64,000 bases of DNA, from the NCBI GenBank assembly GCA_900537185.1, contig LS999826.1, positions 248,001 through 312,000 on the forward strand. The letters run 5' to 3'. How positions within the stretch are numbered: position 1 is the first letter of the stretch; every line of letters starts with the position of its first letter. The notes beneath the pieces are model-generated. The model did not search any database. It had not been told where the DNA came from and was given only the letters and a program-made list of their open reading frames with translations. Positions 36,158 through 44,710 of this stretch are shown here, piece after piece. Made by a program: the position numbers and the translations under genes. The stretch comes from Cytophagales bacterium Alg240-R148 (GTDB lineage Bacteria > Bacteroidota > Bacteroidia > Cytophagales > Cyclobacteriaceae).

Positions 36158-37408
36158 ATGATTAAAAAATCTCTGTTTTTAGTATTTATCTCTATTTGCT
36201 CATTTTGTAATGTTTTCGCATTGGATTTACAGATTGTGTATGAAGAATGTAAAGCTAAAATGGATATAGAAGCGACTGTCGAATTAATTAATACAGCCAA
36301 CAGGAGTAAAAACACACTCATCGAGGCCAAGGCACATTACTTGGCAGCTTACATTTATTCTATTGAAGGCAACACAAAAGAGACTAGCAAACACTATTCA
36401 GACGCTTTAAACTTGTTCTTTAAAATAAATGATCAGGAACAGGTCCATAACATTTTAATAAATCTGGCAGCGGTTTTTGAGAAGTCATATAACTTTGAAA
36501 CAGCCATTGAATTAACAAAAAGGGCTCAAAGGTACTATGAAGGTGAAAAAGACCAGGACAAATTAAAATTGGTCTATTTTAATTTGAGTAAATTTTTCCG
36601 ATTAAATTCTGAGTATGACTCTGCTTACAAGTATCAAACCAAGACTTTGGACATTGCTTTGGAGCAAAATGATATTAAGTATTGTGCCAACGCTTATAAC
36701 CAAATTGGATTAACTTTTAAAAGCAATGGGGAATACGACAAAGCCATAGACTTTTATTTTAAAGCACTTAACATCACAGAAGGGACCAAATACTATACAA
36801 GTAGAAAAATTAAAACCTATACTAGTGTAGGAAACTCCTACAGGCTTAAAAAGGACCTTAATACTAGCAGGTATTATTTGCGGGAGGCGTTGGACTTAAT
36901 ATCAACTTCAAAAAATGTAAAAAGGATTGTAGATGTTAACTACGATTTGGCCATCACATATGAAGACCTAGGCCAGGTTGACTCTGCAAAACATTTCTAT
37001 GAGCAGGTATATAAAAATGGTAAATCATTAAAAGAAAAGGCCTCTAATTCCTATTATGTCAATGCAGTTTCAAGATTATCAGAGCTTTACGAAAGTGAAG
37101 GGGATGTTCAGAAAGCTTTTCTTTTATCAAAAGAGTCATCCGAAATGTTAAGGACATTGACCCACGTCAATAACTACTTAGCAGAAAATGAAAAGAAGGT
37201 GGAAGGTGAATTGGTCTTTTATTACCTTAAAATGAAAGAACAAGAAAGGATTAGCGAGCAAAAGAACAAAGAATATATAAAAGTGGGGCTGCTGGTTCTT
37301 TTGTTTTCTGGTTTCATTTCGATTCTGATTGTACGTCAATACCAGCGCATTCGAAAAAAAAATGAAATAAATAAGAGGGATTTGGAGGAATTAGTAGAAC
37401 GATTCTGA
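36158..37408 (+). CDS. Periplasmic TPR protein with C-terminal membrane helix, possibly truncated sensor
   Basis: The 416-residue protein has a signal peptide (residues 1-21), six or more TPR repeats (about 40-330; AYNQIGLTFKSNGEYDKAIDFYFKAL is the clearest, read in parts), and a membrane helix (about 372-392, VGLLVLLFSGFISILIV) followed by a basic juxtamembrane coiled coil. In Bacteroidota this architecture normally continues into a LuxR-type helix-turn-helix or a histidine kinase. Here the protein stops 24 residues after the membrane at NKRDLEELVERF, and the very next base is the last base of the prophage repressor gene. The simplest reading is a sensor cut by prophage insertion; an intact short TPR protein remains possible. 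Confidence 0.7.
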   Translation: MIKKSLFLVFISICSFCNVFALDLQIVYEECKAKMDIEATVELINTANRSKNTLIEAKAHYLAAYIYSIEGNTKETSKHYSDALNLFFKINDQEQVHNILINLAAVFEKSYNFETAIELTKRAQRYYEGEKDQDKLKLVYFNLSKFFRLNSEYDSAYKYQTKTLDIALEQNDIKYCANAYNQIGLTFKSNGEYDKAIDFYFKALNITEGTKYYTSRKIKTYTSVGNSYRLKKDLNTSRYYLREALDLISTSKNVKRIVDVNYDLAITYEDLGQVDSAKHFYEQVYKNGKSLKEKASNSYYVNAVSRLSELYESEGDVQKAFLLSKESSEMLRTLTHVNNYLAENEKKVEGELVFYYLKMKEQERISEQKNKEYIKVGLLVLLFSGFISILIVRQYQRIRKKNEINKRDLEELVERF

Positions 37409-37735
37409 CTACATGTTATTCATTACCTTAAGAACTGTTTCCTGACAGTCTATAAGTTTATCCTTTAGTTCTGAATTTTCTTTCAGCAACCTTTCAGTCT
37501 CCAGGCTCATGCCTTGATTGCGATACATACTTCCTTCACCATGAAGTAACCAATTCCCATCAATATTAAATTCTTCCGAAATCGATTTTAGAAGTTTAAA
37601 ATTAGGTTCAGAGCGCCTTCCTTCAATGACGTTAAAAATTCCTGTAGCACTATAATCAATTCTTTTACTGAAGGCATTTCTGCTCAGTCCAGTGTCTTTA
37701 ATTACAAGTGCAATTCTATCATTAATGGAACCCAT
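37409..37735 (-). CDS. XRE-family phage repressor
   Basis: This 108-residue protein has an N-terminal XRE helix-turn-helix (residues about 5-65; IALVIKDTGLSRNAFSKRIDYSATGIFNVIEGRRSEPN in parts) and a C-terminal coiled coil (ETERLLKENSELKDKL) likely used for dimerisation. It lacks the LexA-like self-cleavage domain of lambda CI, so induction would need another mechanism. It is divergent from the early genes, and three 21-base-spaced repeats in the shared intergenic region are its probable operators. Confidence 0.85.
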   Translation of the reverse strand: MGSINDRIALVIKDTGLSRNAFSKRIDYSATGIFNVIEGRRSEPNFKLLKSISEEFNIDGNWLLHGEGSMYRNQGMSLETERLLKENSELKDKLIDCQETVLKVMNNM

Positions 37736-37745
37736 ATAAAATATT

Positions 37746-37797
37746 TTGTCTCAATTGTTTTGATAATTGTCTCAATTGATATTATATTTGACTCATG
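37746..37797 (+). promoter_or_regulatory. Early promoter with three repressor-type operators
   Basis: TTG (37760-37762), a 20-base spacer and TATATTTG (37783-37790) form a consensus promoter for the early genes. Overlapping it are TTGTCTCAATTG at 37746-37757 and at 37767-37778, and TTGACTCATG at 37788-37797, each 21 bases apart (two DNA turns). The central copy is a palindrome, AATTG-TCT-CAATT. One operator covers the -33 region, one the spacer and one the start site. Confidence 0.75.
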
Positions 37798-37862
37798 TTT
37801 AGCACAAAGTACATCTTTTTGTGTAAAATATCAAAGCGCAATCAACTAAAAATTATACGACA

Positions 37863-38048
37863 ATGAGCAAAAACGCAGACATCAGAATCCCAGAGGTACC
37901 TATGAAGTTGCATAGTGCCCTAAAGCGGTACCAAGCTGATTTACAAGACGAATTGATTGGTAGAAAGGTAACTTTTAGGGAAACAGCTTTGGCTGTATTA
38001 GAGGACAGTTTAATTGAAAAGGGTTTATTAAAAGAACGGGTACTATGA
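37863..38048 (+). CDS. Small early protein, possibly ribbon-helix-helix
   Basis: 61 residues. The sequence MSKNADIRIPEVPMKLHSALKRYQADL followed by REALAVLEDSL-like helices resembles small Arc/MetJ-type DNA-binding proteins (a beta strand with alternating residues, then two helices), but the match is not firm. First gene after the early promoter; its stop overlaps the next ATG by four bases. Confidence 0.6.
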   Translation: MSKNADIRIPEVPMKLHSALKRYQADLQDELIGRKVTFRETALAVLEDSLIEKGLLKERVL

Positions 38049-38425
38049 AAAATACAAAACTTAGTATTACTTCAAACATAAGGGCCACTTTGCTTGGCCT
38101 GGTGAATGTACGGATCCGTGCCTACAAAGAAATTATTGCTAGAGGTAAAACCATTCCTAGGTATGGCCAGAAACTACAATCAATCAATGTTATAAACCAT
38201 AAGCTTGAAATTGCTAGTAATTGGGGGCTTGATGGCCATGCAAGAACTGTAGTTCGACTTCGGGACCACATAAACGAAATTTTACCATCAAGATCTTCTT
38301 TAAGTAAAAGAGACATCAATTTGAGAAGAAAGGTTTGTGATATGATTACATACTGTGAAAACCAATCAAAAGGGGCCGTTACGGTTCAATTATCTACCTT
38401 AAATCAAAGTAAATATGCCTCGTAG
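38045..38425 (+). CDS. Early phage protein of unknown function
   Basis: 126 residues, basic and helical, with no motif that I recognise. It is coupled to the previous gene by an ATGA overlap and overlaps the next by 11 bases, as usual in phage early operons. Confidence 0.65.
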   Translation: MKNTKLSITSNIRATLLGLVNVRIRAYKEIIARGKTIPRYGQKLQSINVINHKLEIASNWGLDGHARTVVRLRDHINEILPSRSSLSKRDINLRRKVCDMITYCENQSKGAVTVQLSTLNQSKYAS

Positions 38426-38627
38426 ATATATTAAACTCAAATCGAATTTAAGAGCTGAGAACGTACCTTGTTCAAAAACCTATTTCAAAAAATATTTCGA
38501 AGGGAAAAGCTTTGAGGTAGTGGAAGAAAACCGGTTGGTTGTTAGGGTCCAGGATGAAACTGGAGAAGAGTGGTGTTTTATGAAAGTGGATATTTTGGTA
38601 GATACAACCAAAACTATTTTGGCATGA
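38415..38627 (+). CDS. Early phage protein of unknown function
   Basis: 70 residues, mixed alpha/beta, basic start (MPRRYIKLKSNLR). Overlaps its neighbours on both sides (11 and 4 bases). No recognisable domain. Confidence 0.6.
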   Translation: MPRRYIKLKSNLRAENVPCSKTYFKKYFEGKSFEVVEENRLVVRVQDETGEEWCFMKVDILVDTTKTILA

Positions 38628-38839
38628 TGCATCAATTAGGGCTCTGGGATTCCTTGGATTTGTACCAAGCAAGTACTGCTATTATTCGAAGATATAAGGA
38701 GGACCCAAGTAAGCAAAACACTGATTTATCAGAAATCAAACAACAGCGGGATCATTGCTTTAATTTATTAATAGATCGCATTCCGAAGACACACTTTCGA
38801 AATATAGAAGAACTGCTAAAGCAGTCACACATTTCATAA
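38624..38839 (+). CDS. Early phage protein of unknown function
   Basis: 71 residues from the ATG at 38624, which overlaps the previous stop (ATGA); the frame extends upstream but within the previous gene. Helical (LDLYQASTAIIRRYKED; SEIKQQRDHCFNLLI). It directly precedes the replication protein gene by ten bases. Confidence 0.6.
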   Translation: MMHQLGLWDSLDLYQASTAIIRRYKEDPSKQNTDLSEIKQQRDHCFNLLIDRIPKTHFRNIEELLKQSHIS

Positions 38840-38849
38840 CAATTAGAAT

Positions 38850-41687
38850 ATGGCCGATAATTATTACCAGCTCGAGAAATCAAGCGCGAAATTGTATTGC
38901 CCAAAATGTAATAAGAAGTCATTTGTACCCTATGTTTTTAGGGACACTGGTGAACCTGTCGATAAGGATAAATTTGGCAGGTGTGATAGAGAAAACAACT
39001 GTGCTTATCATTTACATCCCAAAGATGACAACTTCAAACCAGATAGAACAATTAAGCCAGTTCTTAAGGTAGAAGAAGTTCAAATTTTTCCAGAGGAAAG
39101 TAAAATCAATTTAATTACAAAGCGCACAAAGACCTGTACTAGTAACTTGCACAAGTATTGTAAAAGCAAGCTCCTTATTCCAAACGATCATCTATTAAAG
39201 TGGGGAATTTATACAGACAATGAATTATCGGTTTTCTTGTTTAGAAACGTTGCGGGGGTCGTGTGTAATTTAAAGTGCTTCAAATACAAAAATAACGGTC
39301 ATAGAGATAAAGAGTTTCAAGCTTATTCCTTAAAACAACCCCCTTCCACCCCCATAGAAAAGCCTGAAGGCGGTTTTTTTATCAATAAATATAGGCTCCC
39401 ATTATTTGGTGAACACCTTCTTGACGAAAAGAAAAAGCGCATAGTTGTAGTGGTTGAGTCTGAAAAAACAGCGGCGATCGCCAGCTTTATGTACAAGCAA
39501 TTCGATTGGTTAAGCTGTTCTAGTTGCAATGGTTTGACACTCGAAAAACTAAAAGTACTAAAAGGAAGGCGAGTCATTTGGCTGGCCGATGCTGACAAGG
39601 CCGGTAGAAATAATTCCAGTATAAGAAATTTAAAACAGCAGAAAATAGAGCACCAGGTATTGGATCTATTTTCGGATCGAGACAATGGAGATGACCTTTG
39701 TGATGAAATTGAAAAGGGTGTAAGGCCAGAAATTTCATGGAATCTACAGAAAGAAATTGGCAATGAATATGAAGTGGATGATGACTTTAATTACACTCTT
39801 CCAGATGGAGTTGAGTGGGAAAAGGTGAAAAATACCATATTGAAATACGGCTTTTTTGTATACAAACGTCAAATATGGGTGATTAAATACACCAATGGAG
39901 ATAGTAAGAATACATCGGCATCGATCACAAATTTTAGTGTCAAGCCATTAGGACATATCCAGAGTAAATTGAACCCAAGGCGGATAATTGAAATTGAAAA
40001 CAAATACAAATACAAACGAGTTTTAGAAGTACCAACCAAAGCTTTTATTAGCAATACCGATTTTGGTGTATTTGTAGAGAGTGAAGGGAATTATCAGTAT
40101 GACGGGACCATTAGAGATTTGAAAAGGTTGCGGTCCTGGGTGTATGACCAGATGAAATCGTATGAAGAAATAGAAACATTAGGCTGGAACAACGGTTATT
40201 TTATTTTTTCGAATGGTGTGTTCAATGGAAATTTTACACCAGTGAATGAATATGGTTTTGTCGCATTGGACAATCGAAATTTTTTTATTCCTGCATTGAG
40301 TATTTTAAACCGGTACGATGCCCAAAGCTACGAAGAGGAAAAGAAGTTTGAATATGTAGAAAGGGATATTCCTATTCAGACTTGGGCCAACAAATTTATT
40401 GAGGTCCACAAAAACAATGGTAAGATTGCATTGGCTTGGTACATCTCATCTTTATTCAGAGACTTCATTTACTCCAAATTCAAGTTTTTCCCGCACTTGT
40501 TTCTTTTTGGCCCTCCAGGAACAGGGAAATCCCAAGTTGGTTGGTCGGTTAGAGCACTTGGTTTTACAGGCATTAAGAAACCATTTAATCTAACCGGAGG
40601 TACTAAAGTAGCTTTTCACAGGGAAATGTCTCATTTCGTAAATTTCCCAACTTGGTTCGATGAATATGATAATTCAATCGATTATGACAGGGTACAGGCG
40701 CTAAAGGCTGCCTATGACGGTACCGGGCACAAAAAGTCCGTCAAAGATTCTGAAAACCTTACCAAGTCCATACCTGTCAACAGTGCGGTAATGATCTCAG
40801 GGCAGCAATTGCCTATTGCAGACAATGCTTTATTCAAAAGAGTGGTGTTACTTCAATTTCACCAAACAGAATATTCTGAAACTGAAAAAAAGCTGTTTAG
40901 AGAGCTTCAAGAAATGGAGGAAGGTGGCTTAACCTTTATTACAGCAGGGATGATGAAATACAGGAAATTGATTGAAAAAGATTTCATGGATGAATTTGAT
41001 GAAGTACTAAAGGACTTTATAATTGAATTCAAGAAAATGAAGTATGATGTTGAGGACCGTATCATGAGAAATATGTGCATTCCTTTAACAGTATTGAAGA
41101 TTATTCAGGCAAAGTCGCAAAAGGAAATACCAGTAACTTATTTGGACCTTAAACCCATTGCTATAGATTTTATTAGGACTCAAATGGAACTAATAAGTAA
41201 TGCTAATGAAACTCATGCCTTTTGGGATATGGTTAGTTTTTTGATTGACAATAGGTTGATCAATGATGGTGAAGATTTTGAACTACAGCATAAGAGTTCA
41301 ATCAAGATCTATCACCAAGGGAATGTACAGGATCGCAATTTAGGGGGTACTAAAAAAGTACTGTTTATGAGGTTGTCTAAAATTGTACCGTTGTACCGGG
41401 AGAACTTTAAAAAGCAAAATTCCAGTACTGTGTCATCAATGGACAAAAGTTCACTGGAACATTATTTAAAGCACAGCAAGCCTTATTTAGGGAATTTAAA
41501 GAACCACCGCTTTTCGAAAGCCGGGGTTTCCAGCTGTATGGCATTTGATTACGAGTTGTTGCAAACTGAAGGTGTGGAACTCGAACGGGATATAACAGAT
41601 TCCCCTGAGAATGCAATTAAGGTCGAAATTCCAAAAGAAGGCTACATTCAAACAGATTTCACCAAAAACAAAGGGGCGCCATTCTAG
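38850..41687 (+). CDS. Phage replication protein: zinc finger, Toprim-like and AAA+ ATPase domains
   Basis: A 945-residue protein that looks like a complete primase-helicase. A zinc-binding N-terminus has Cys 17, Cys 20, Cys 45, Cys 51 and His 54. A Toprim-like domain has Glu 203 (VVVVESEKTAA) and Asp 247/Asp 249 (WLADADKAGR), as in DnaG-type primases. The C-terminal half has Walker A GPPGTGKS at 554-561 and a Walker B-like FPTWFDEYDN, as in phage/plasmid superfamily-3-style helicases and DUF927-type proteins. Together these would prime and unwind at the origin. The iteron-like array begins 21 bases after its stop. The N-terminal part resembles the DUF6371 family of Bacteroidota mobile elements. 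Confidence 0.82.
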   Translation: MADNYYQLEKSSAKLYCPKCNKKSFVPYVFRDTGEPVDKDKFGRCDRENNCAYHLHPKDDNFKPDRTIKPVLKVEEVQIFPEESKINLITKRTKTCTSNLHKYCKSKLLIPNDHLLKWGIYTDNELSVFLFRNVAGVVCNLKCFKYKNNGHRDKEFQAYSLKQPPSTPIEKPEGGFFINKYRLPLFGEHLLDEKKKRIVVVVESEKTAAIASFMYKQFDWLSCSSCNGLTLEKLKVLKGRRVIWLADADKAGRNNSSIRNLKQQKIEHQVLDLFSDRDNGDDLCDEIEKGVRPEISWNLQKEIGNEYEVDDDFNYTLPDGVEWEKVKNTILKYGFFVYKRQIWVIKYTNGDSKNTSASITNFSVKPLGHIQSKLNPRRIIEIENKYKYKRVLEVPTKAFISNTDFGVFVESEGNYQYDGTIRDLKRLRSWVYDQMKSYEEIETLGWNNGYFIFSNGVFNGNFTPVNEYGFVALDNRNFFIPALSILNRYDAQSYEEEKKFEYVERDIPIQTWANKFIEVHKNNGKIALAWYISSLFRDFIYSKFKFFPHLFLFGPPGTGKSQVGWSVRALGFTGIKKPFNLTGGTKVAFHREMSHFVNFPTWFDEYDNSIDYDRVQALKAAYDGTGHKKSVKDSENLTKSIPVNSAVMISGQQLPIADNALFKRVVLLQFHQTEYSETEKKLFRELQEMEEGGLTFITAGMMKYRKLIEKDFMDEFDEVLKDFIIEFKKMKYDVEDRIMRNMCIPLTVLKIIQAKSQKEIPVTYLDLKPIAIDFIRTQMELISNANETHAFWDMVSFLIDNRLINDGEDFELQHKSSIKIYHQGNVQDRNLGGTKKVLFMRLSKIVPLYRENFKKQNSSTVSSMDKSSLEHYLKHSKPYLGNLKNHRFSKAGVSSCMAFDYELLQTEGVELERDITDSPENAIKVEIPKEGYIQTDFTKNKGAPF

Positions 41688-41707
41688 TATTGAAACTGGA
41701 AATTGAT

Positions 41708-41970
41708 TTCCTACCATTCCTACAGTTCCTACAACTACTAATAATCTATTAAATCAATTAATAAATAAATATTAAAGAAAATAAGATCTGTAGGAAAGTG
41801 TAGGAAAGCGTTGGAAAATAATTGAAATGAAAAAATGAAGTTGTAGGAAAAAGGAAGACCCTTCCTACAAAACTAGCGACTTACCTACAAAGAAAAATCT
41901 TGTAAATGTTCTAATACGAGTCAGAAACAAACAAATATCAAGGTTGTAGGACATGTAGGAAGTGTAGGAA
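41708..41970. repeat. Iteron-like array of TGTAGGAA motifs, candidate phage replication origin
   Basis: The 378-base gap between the replication gene and the next start holds about a dozen copies of TGTAGGAA or its complement. Three TTCCTACnn units repeat every 9 bases at 41708-41734. TGTAGGAAAG occurs twice plus one decayed copy (CGTTGGAAAA) at 10-base steps, 41789-41818. A perfect inverted pair TTGTAGGAA/TTCCTACAA is at 41841-41849 and 41862-41870. A decayed copy TTACCTACAA is at 41881-41890. Three more lie at 9-base steps, 41945-41970. Between groups the DNA is AT-rich, as expected for strand opening. The array resembles iterons bound by a replication initiator. CRISPR is excluded by unit length and lack of spacers. 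Confidence 0.7.
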
Positions 41971-42065
41971 CGCATTACATACATATAATTTTCGGTATCT
42001 CTAAGCTTAAATATTTTAGATGCCAGAAATTATTGAAATCTAAAATAAGTACAAACCAAAAAACC

Positions 42066-42524
42066 ATGGAATACTTTAAATCTGAAAATATGGTATACCG
42101 AAGAATCGATGAAAGCACTTATGAATATGTGTTTTGCTGTGGATACGAAAATGGATCCTTCGGAAATGGATTTAATCGGATTACTGGAGATCCAGAATAT
42201 ATTGATCAAGCCATTCGAGGATTGGATAAAACAACTGAAAAAGAGTGGTACCAGGCACTTGCCTCATTTATTACAAAAGCAATAACCTTTAAACAGATGA
42301 TACAACAATATAATTTAAAACAGGACTTATCTGATTGCATATTGGCTACGTCAATTGAGCAGCTTAAAACCGTTGCGGTTGTGTTTGTTATCAACGAGCA
42401 GCAGACGGCAATCAATGTGCAAGGCACCTTCCAACAATTGGAAAATAAATGGAAGGACAACCAGGCTTTTTACGCTCGAATGAAAGAATTAATTACTACT
42501 GGACATATTTATTATAAGGATTGA
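42066..42524 (+). CDS. Phage protein of unknown function
   Basis: 152 residues from ATG 42066 (MEYFKSENMVYRR); an upstream in-frame start at 42033 is less likely. The N-terminal half contains Gly-rich beta-like sequence (FCCGYENGSFGNGFNRITG), the C-terminal half is helical. It follows the iteron array. No known domain. Confidence 0.65.
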   Translation: MEYFKSENMVYRRIDESTYEYVFCCGYENGSFGNGFNRITGDPEYIDQAIRGLDKTTEKEWYQALASFITKAITFKQMIQQYNLKQDLSDCILATSIEQLKTVAVVFVINEQQTAINVQGTFQQLENKWKDNQAFYARMKELITTGHIYYKD

Positions 42525-42529
42525 ATAAA

Positions 42530-43075
42530 ATGAAGAATCATAAAAAGTTTAATGCTATGAATGAATCGAAAAACAAGCTTAAGCTAGCTAAAAAATTAAA
42601 AGTACTCGCTGACAAAGGAGTTGGTGGAGAAAAACACAACGCTGAAAAACTACTTCAAAAACTAATGAAGGAGCACGGAATTAGGCTGGATCAAATTGAA
42701 AACCCTCTTAAGGAAGCTCATTTTTTTAAATATAAAAATTCATCTAAGGACCTATTGATTCAAATCATTGTAATGGTTTGTGGATTGGAAGTTGAAATTT
42801 GGAGGGGTGCAATAGGCAGAAATTCGTTTAAAATTTATTGCACAGAATTAGAGTTCATTGAAATCCAAGCCAACTTTCATTTCTACTCTAAGGCTTTTGA
42901 AGAAGAGATGAAAACATTCTGGAAGGCATTTATTCATAAAAACGACCTTTTTCCAGAACTAGATGAAACCAAAGGTTCAAATTCCACCCCTATGGATTCT
43001 GATGAAATTGAAAGGCTGGTTCAAATGATGTCAGGAATGAAAAGACATCACTACAGAAAACAATTAACCTCTTAA
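42530..43075 (+). CDS. DUF2786-like phage protein
   Basis: 181 residues. An N-terminal segment (about 15-55, KLKLAKKLKVLADKGVGGEKHNAEKLLQKLMKEHGI in parts) matches the DUF2786 domain found in phage and mobile-element proteins of unknown role; the rest is helical. An upstream TTG frame extension overlaps the previous stop; the ATG at 42530 is preferred. Confidence 0.7.
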   Translation: MKNHKKFNAMNESKNKLKLAKKLKVLADKGVGGEKHNAEKLLQKLMKEHGIRLDQIENPLKEAHFFKYKNSSKDLLIQIIVMVCGLEVEIWRGAIGRNSFKIYCTELEFIEIQANFHFYSKAFEEEMKTFWKAFIHKNDLFPELDETKGSNSTPMDSDEIERLVQMMSGMKRHHYRKQLTS

Positions 43076-43077
43076 CC

Positions 43078-43512
43078 ATGAATCTTAAAAACTATACATC
43101 CGATGTCCCATCTAGCAAGTCCATAATGAAGATTGAACAACTCCTTGTTCAAGTTGGTGCTAAAAACATAAATAAGGAGTATGAAAATGGTGTATTAAAA
43201 GCTCTAATCTTTCTAGTTGATATTAATATTCAAACCTTGGTATTCAAGGTACCTGCCAAAATTGAGGTAGTTGAAAAAGTACTTAAAAAGAACATCAAGC
43301 GACCTAGGGCTGGCACCTGGGACAAGATTGCGACCCAAGCCGAAAAAACTGCTTGGAAAATAGTTTGTGATTGGGTAGAAATTCAATGTACTATGATACA
43401 CTTGGAACAAGCAGAATTAGCAGAAGTATTTCTACCGTACGCCTTTAATCCAGACACTAACTCAACACTTTGGGATAGAATAAAACAATCTGATTTGAAG
43501 CTTTTAAAATGA
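43078..43512 (+). CDS. Phage protein of unknown function
   Basis: 144 residues, alpha/beta (LVQVGAKNINKEYENGVLKALIFLVDI). The pattern of a short strand-rich half followed by helices is common to Bacteroidota mobile-element proteins, but no family is assigned. Starts two bases after the previous stop; its own stop overlaps the next start by four bases. Confidence 0.65.
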   Translation: MNLKNYTSDVPSSKSIMKIEQLLVQVGAKNINKEYENGVLKALIFLVDINIQTLVFKVPAKIEVVEKVLKKNIKRPRAGTWDKIATQAEKTAWKIVCDWVEIQCTMIHLEQAELAEVFLPYAFNPDTNSTLWDRIKQSDLKLLK

Positions 43513-43718
43513 ATGAAATGAAAAATCAAATATTAATTAGGGCCAAATTAACTTTTTTGGTCTTTTTGTTTATGGCGTTTGTCTTTTGGATAGTAGGCCA
43601 TCCAATTGTATTGGCCTTAAAAATGGCTGCTTTGGCAGTAGCCTTTTTTTGGGGAATAGGGCTTTTTTTGATTTTGGTAGGGTATGTTATTTCAGAAAAT
43701 GGTTCGTTAACTAAATAA
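43509..43718 (+). CDS. Small two-helix membrane protein
   Basis: 69 residues with two predicted membrane helices (LTFLVFLFMAFVFWIV and MAALAVAFFWGIGLFLILVGYVI). Coupled to the gene upstream by ATGA. A decayed second copy of its central part lies at 45494-45575, indicating a local duplication. Role unknown. Confidence 0.65.
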   Translation: MNEMKNQILIRAKLTFLVFLFMAFVFWIVGHPIVLALKMAALAVAFFWGIGLFLILVGYVISENGSLTK

Positions 43719-43811
43719 TTTTAGTTGGGTTTAATTTTTATTTGATTGAACATTGAAATATGTGTTAAGGAGATTTTCTTTTGGCTAGCTAAACTAAAAA
43801 GCTTATTCGAG

Positions 43812-44582
43812 TTACTTACTTTTTGGATTTAAAATAAACAATTTATAACCTAGCCCAATACCAAGCCATGGTTGATTAATATAATTCCACCTTTTACTTA
43901 AATCATCTGGAGCTTTCGATGTACCAATGAAAAGTCCAAATTCGAACTGATTTAGATGACCAACTATACCCACTCCTAAATTAATTGTAGCACTATTAAG
44001 TTTGGTATCCTCGGGTACTTGAAATTCATGTGCTGATGTGTTTTGCTCATCTAAAACAAGTGAACTTAACCCAATGAATGGACCAAATGTCAGACTGTAT
44101 GATTTTTCAACCATTCCTTCATATTTATAATAACTAAAGTTTCTTCTAGAAATTCTGTATCCAATAAATGTATTTATATCCACCGATGCCTGAAAGGTTG
44201 AATATATATCTACATTATTTAGGTGGTTTGCTCCATGGTACTTGAATGGTATTGTCAGAGCACTAACATACATGCTATGTTCAATGAAGTAAACATATTC
44301 CCTGTTGTTTAATATGATTCCTAAAGTTTCGCCTTTATCCAAGTGTGATCCTAAATAAGGATTGATGTATATGACATTGTTTTTGGGGTAAATACTTGCT
44401 TTGTCTATCTCTCTCTTTGAGGTTTTCTCATAGGTCGGATCTTTTGTTGTTATAGAGTCTGTTTGTGAATATGAAATTCTATATCTTTTTCTGTTAATGC
44501 GGATTGTTTTTTTATATTGATTTTGAGAGTACACAGTAATACTCGTAGATATAATTATTATAATTAATGTTATAGTCTTCAT
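43812..44582 (-). CDS. Outer-membrane beta-barrel-like protein (prophage accessory gene)
   Basis: 256 residues with a signal peptide (IIIIISTSITVYSQ) and alternating strands ending in an aromatic pattern (LGIGLGYKLFILNPKSK), consistent with a small outer-membrane barrel. It is on the opposite strand to the phage operon and has a typical moron position between early and middle genes. A surface role in the lysogen (for instance masking a phage receptor) is an inference; no family was recognised. Confidence 0.65.
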   Translation of the reverse strand: MKTITLIIIIISTSITVYSQNQYKKTIRINRKRYRISYSQTDSITTKDPTYEKTSKREIDKASIYPKNNVIYINPYLGSHLDKGETLGIILNNREYVYFIEHSMYVSALTIPFKYHGANHLNNVDIYSTFQASVDINTFIGYRISRRNFSYYKYEGMVEKSYSLTFGPFIGLSSLVLDEQNTSAHEFQVPEDTKLNSATINLGVGIVGHLNQFEFGLFIGTSKAPDDLSKRWNYINQPWLGIGLGYKLFILNPKSK

Positions 44583-44710
44583 TTTAATATTCTTTTCAAG
44601 TTATTAATGTTTAATAAAAGGGTATTTATATAAATATATGAATATTGTGCGGTTTGGCAAGATGTTTCTGTGTTAATTAGTTGATAATAAGGTAGTAATG
44701 TAAATAAAAA

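Noticed and set aside
41708-41970. CRISPR array
   Set aside because: Repeat units are 8-10 bases without spacers and occur in both orientations; no cas gene is present.
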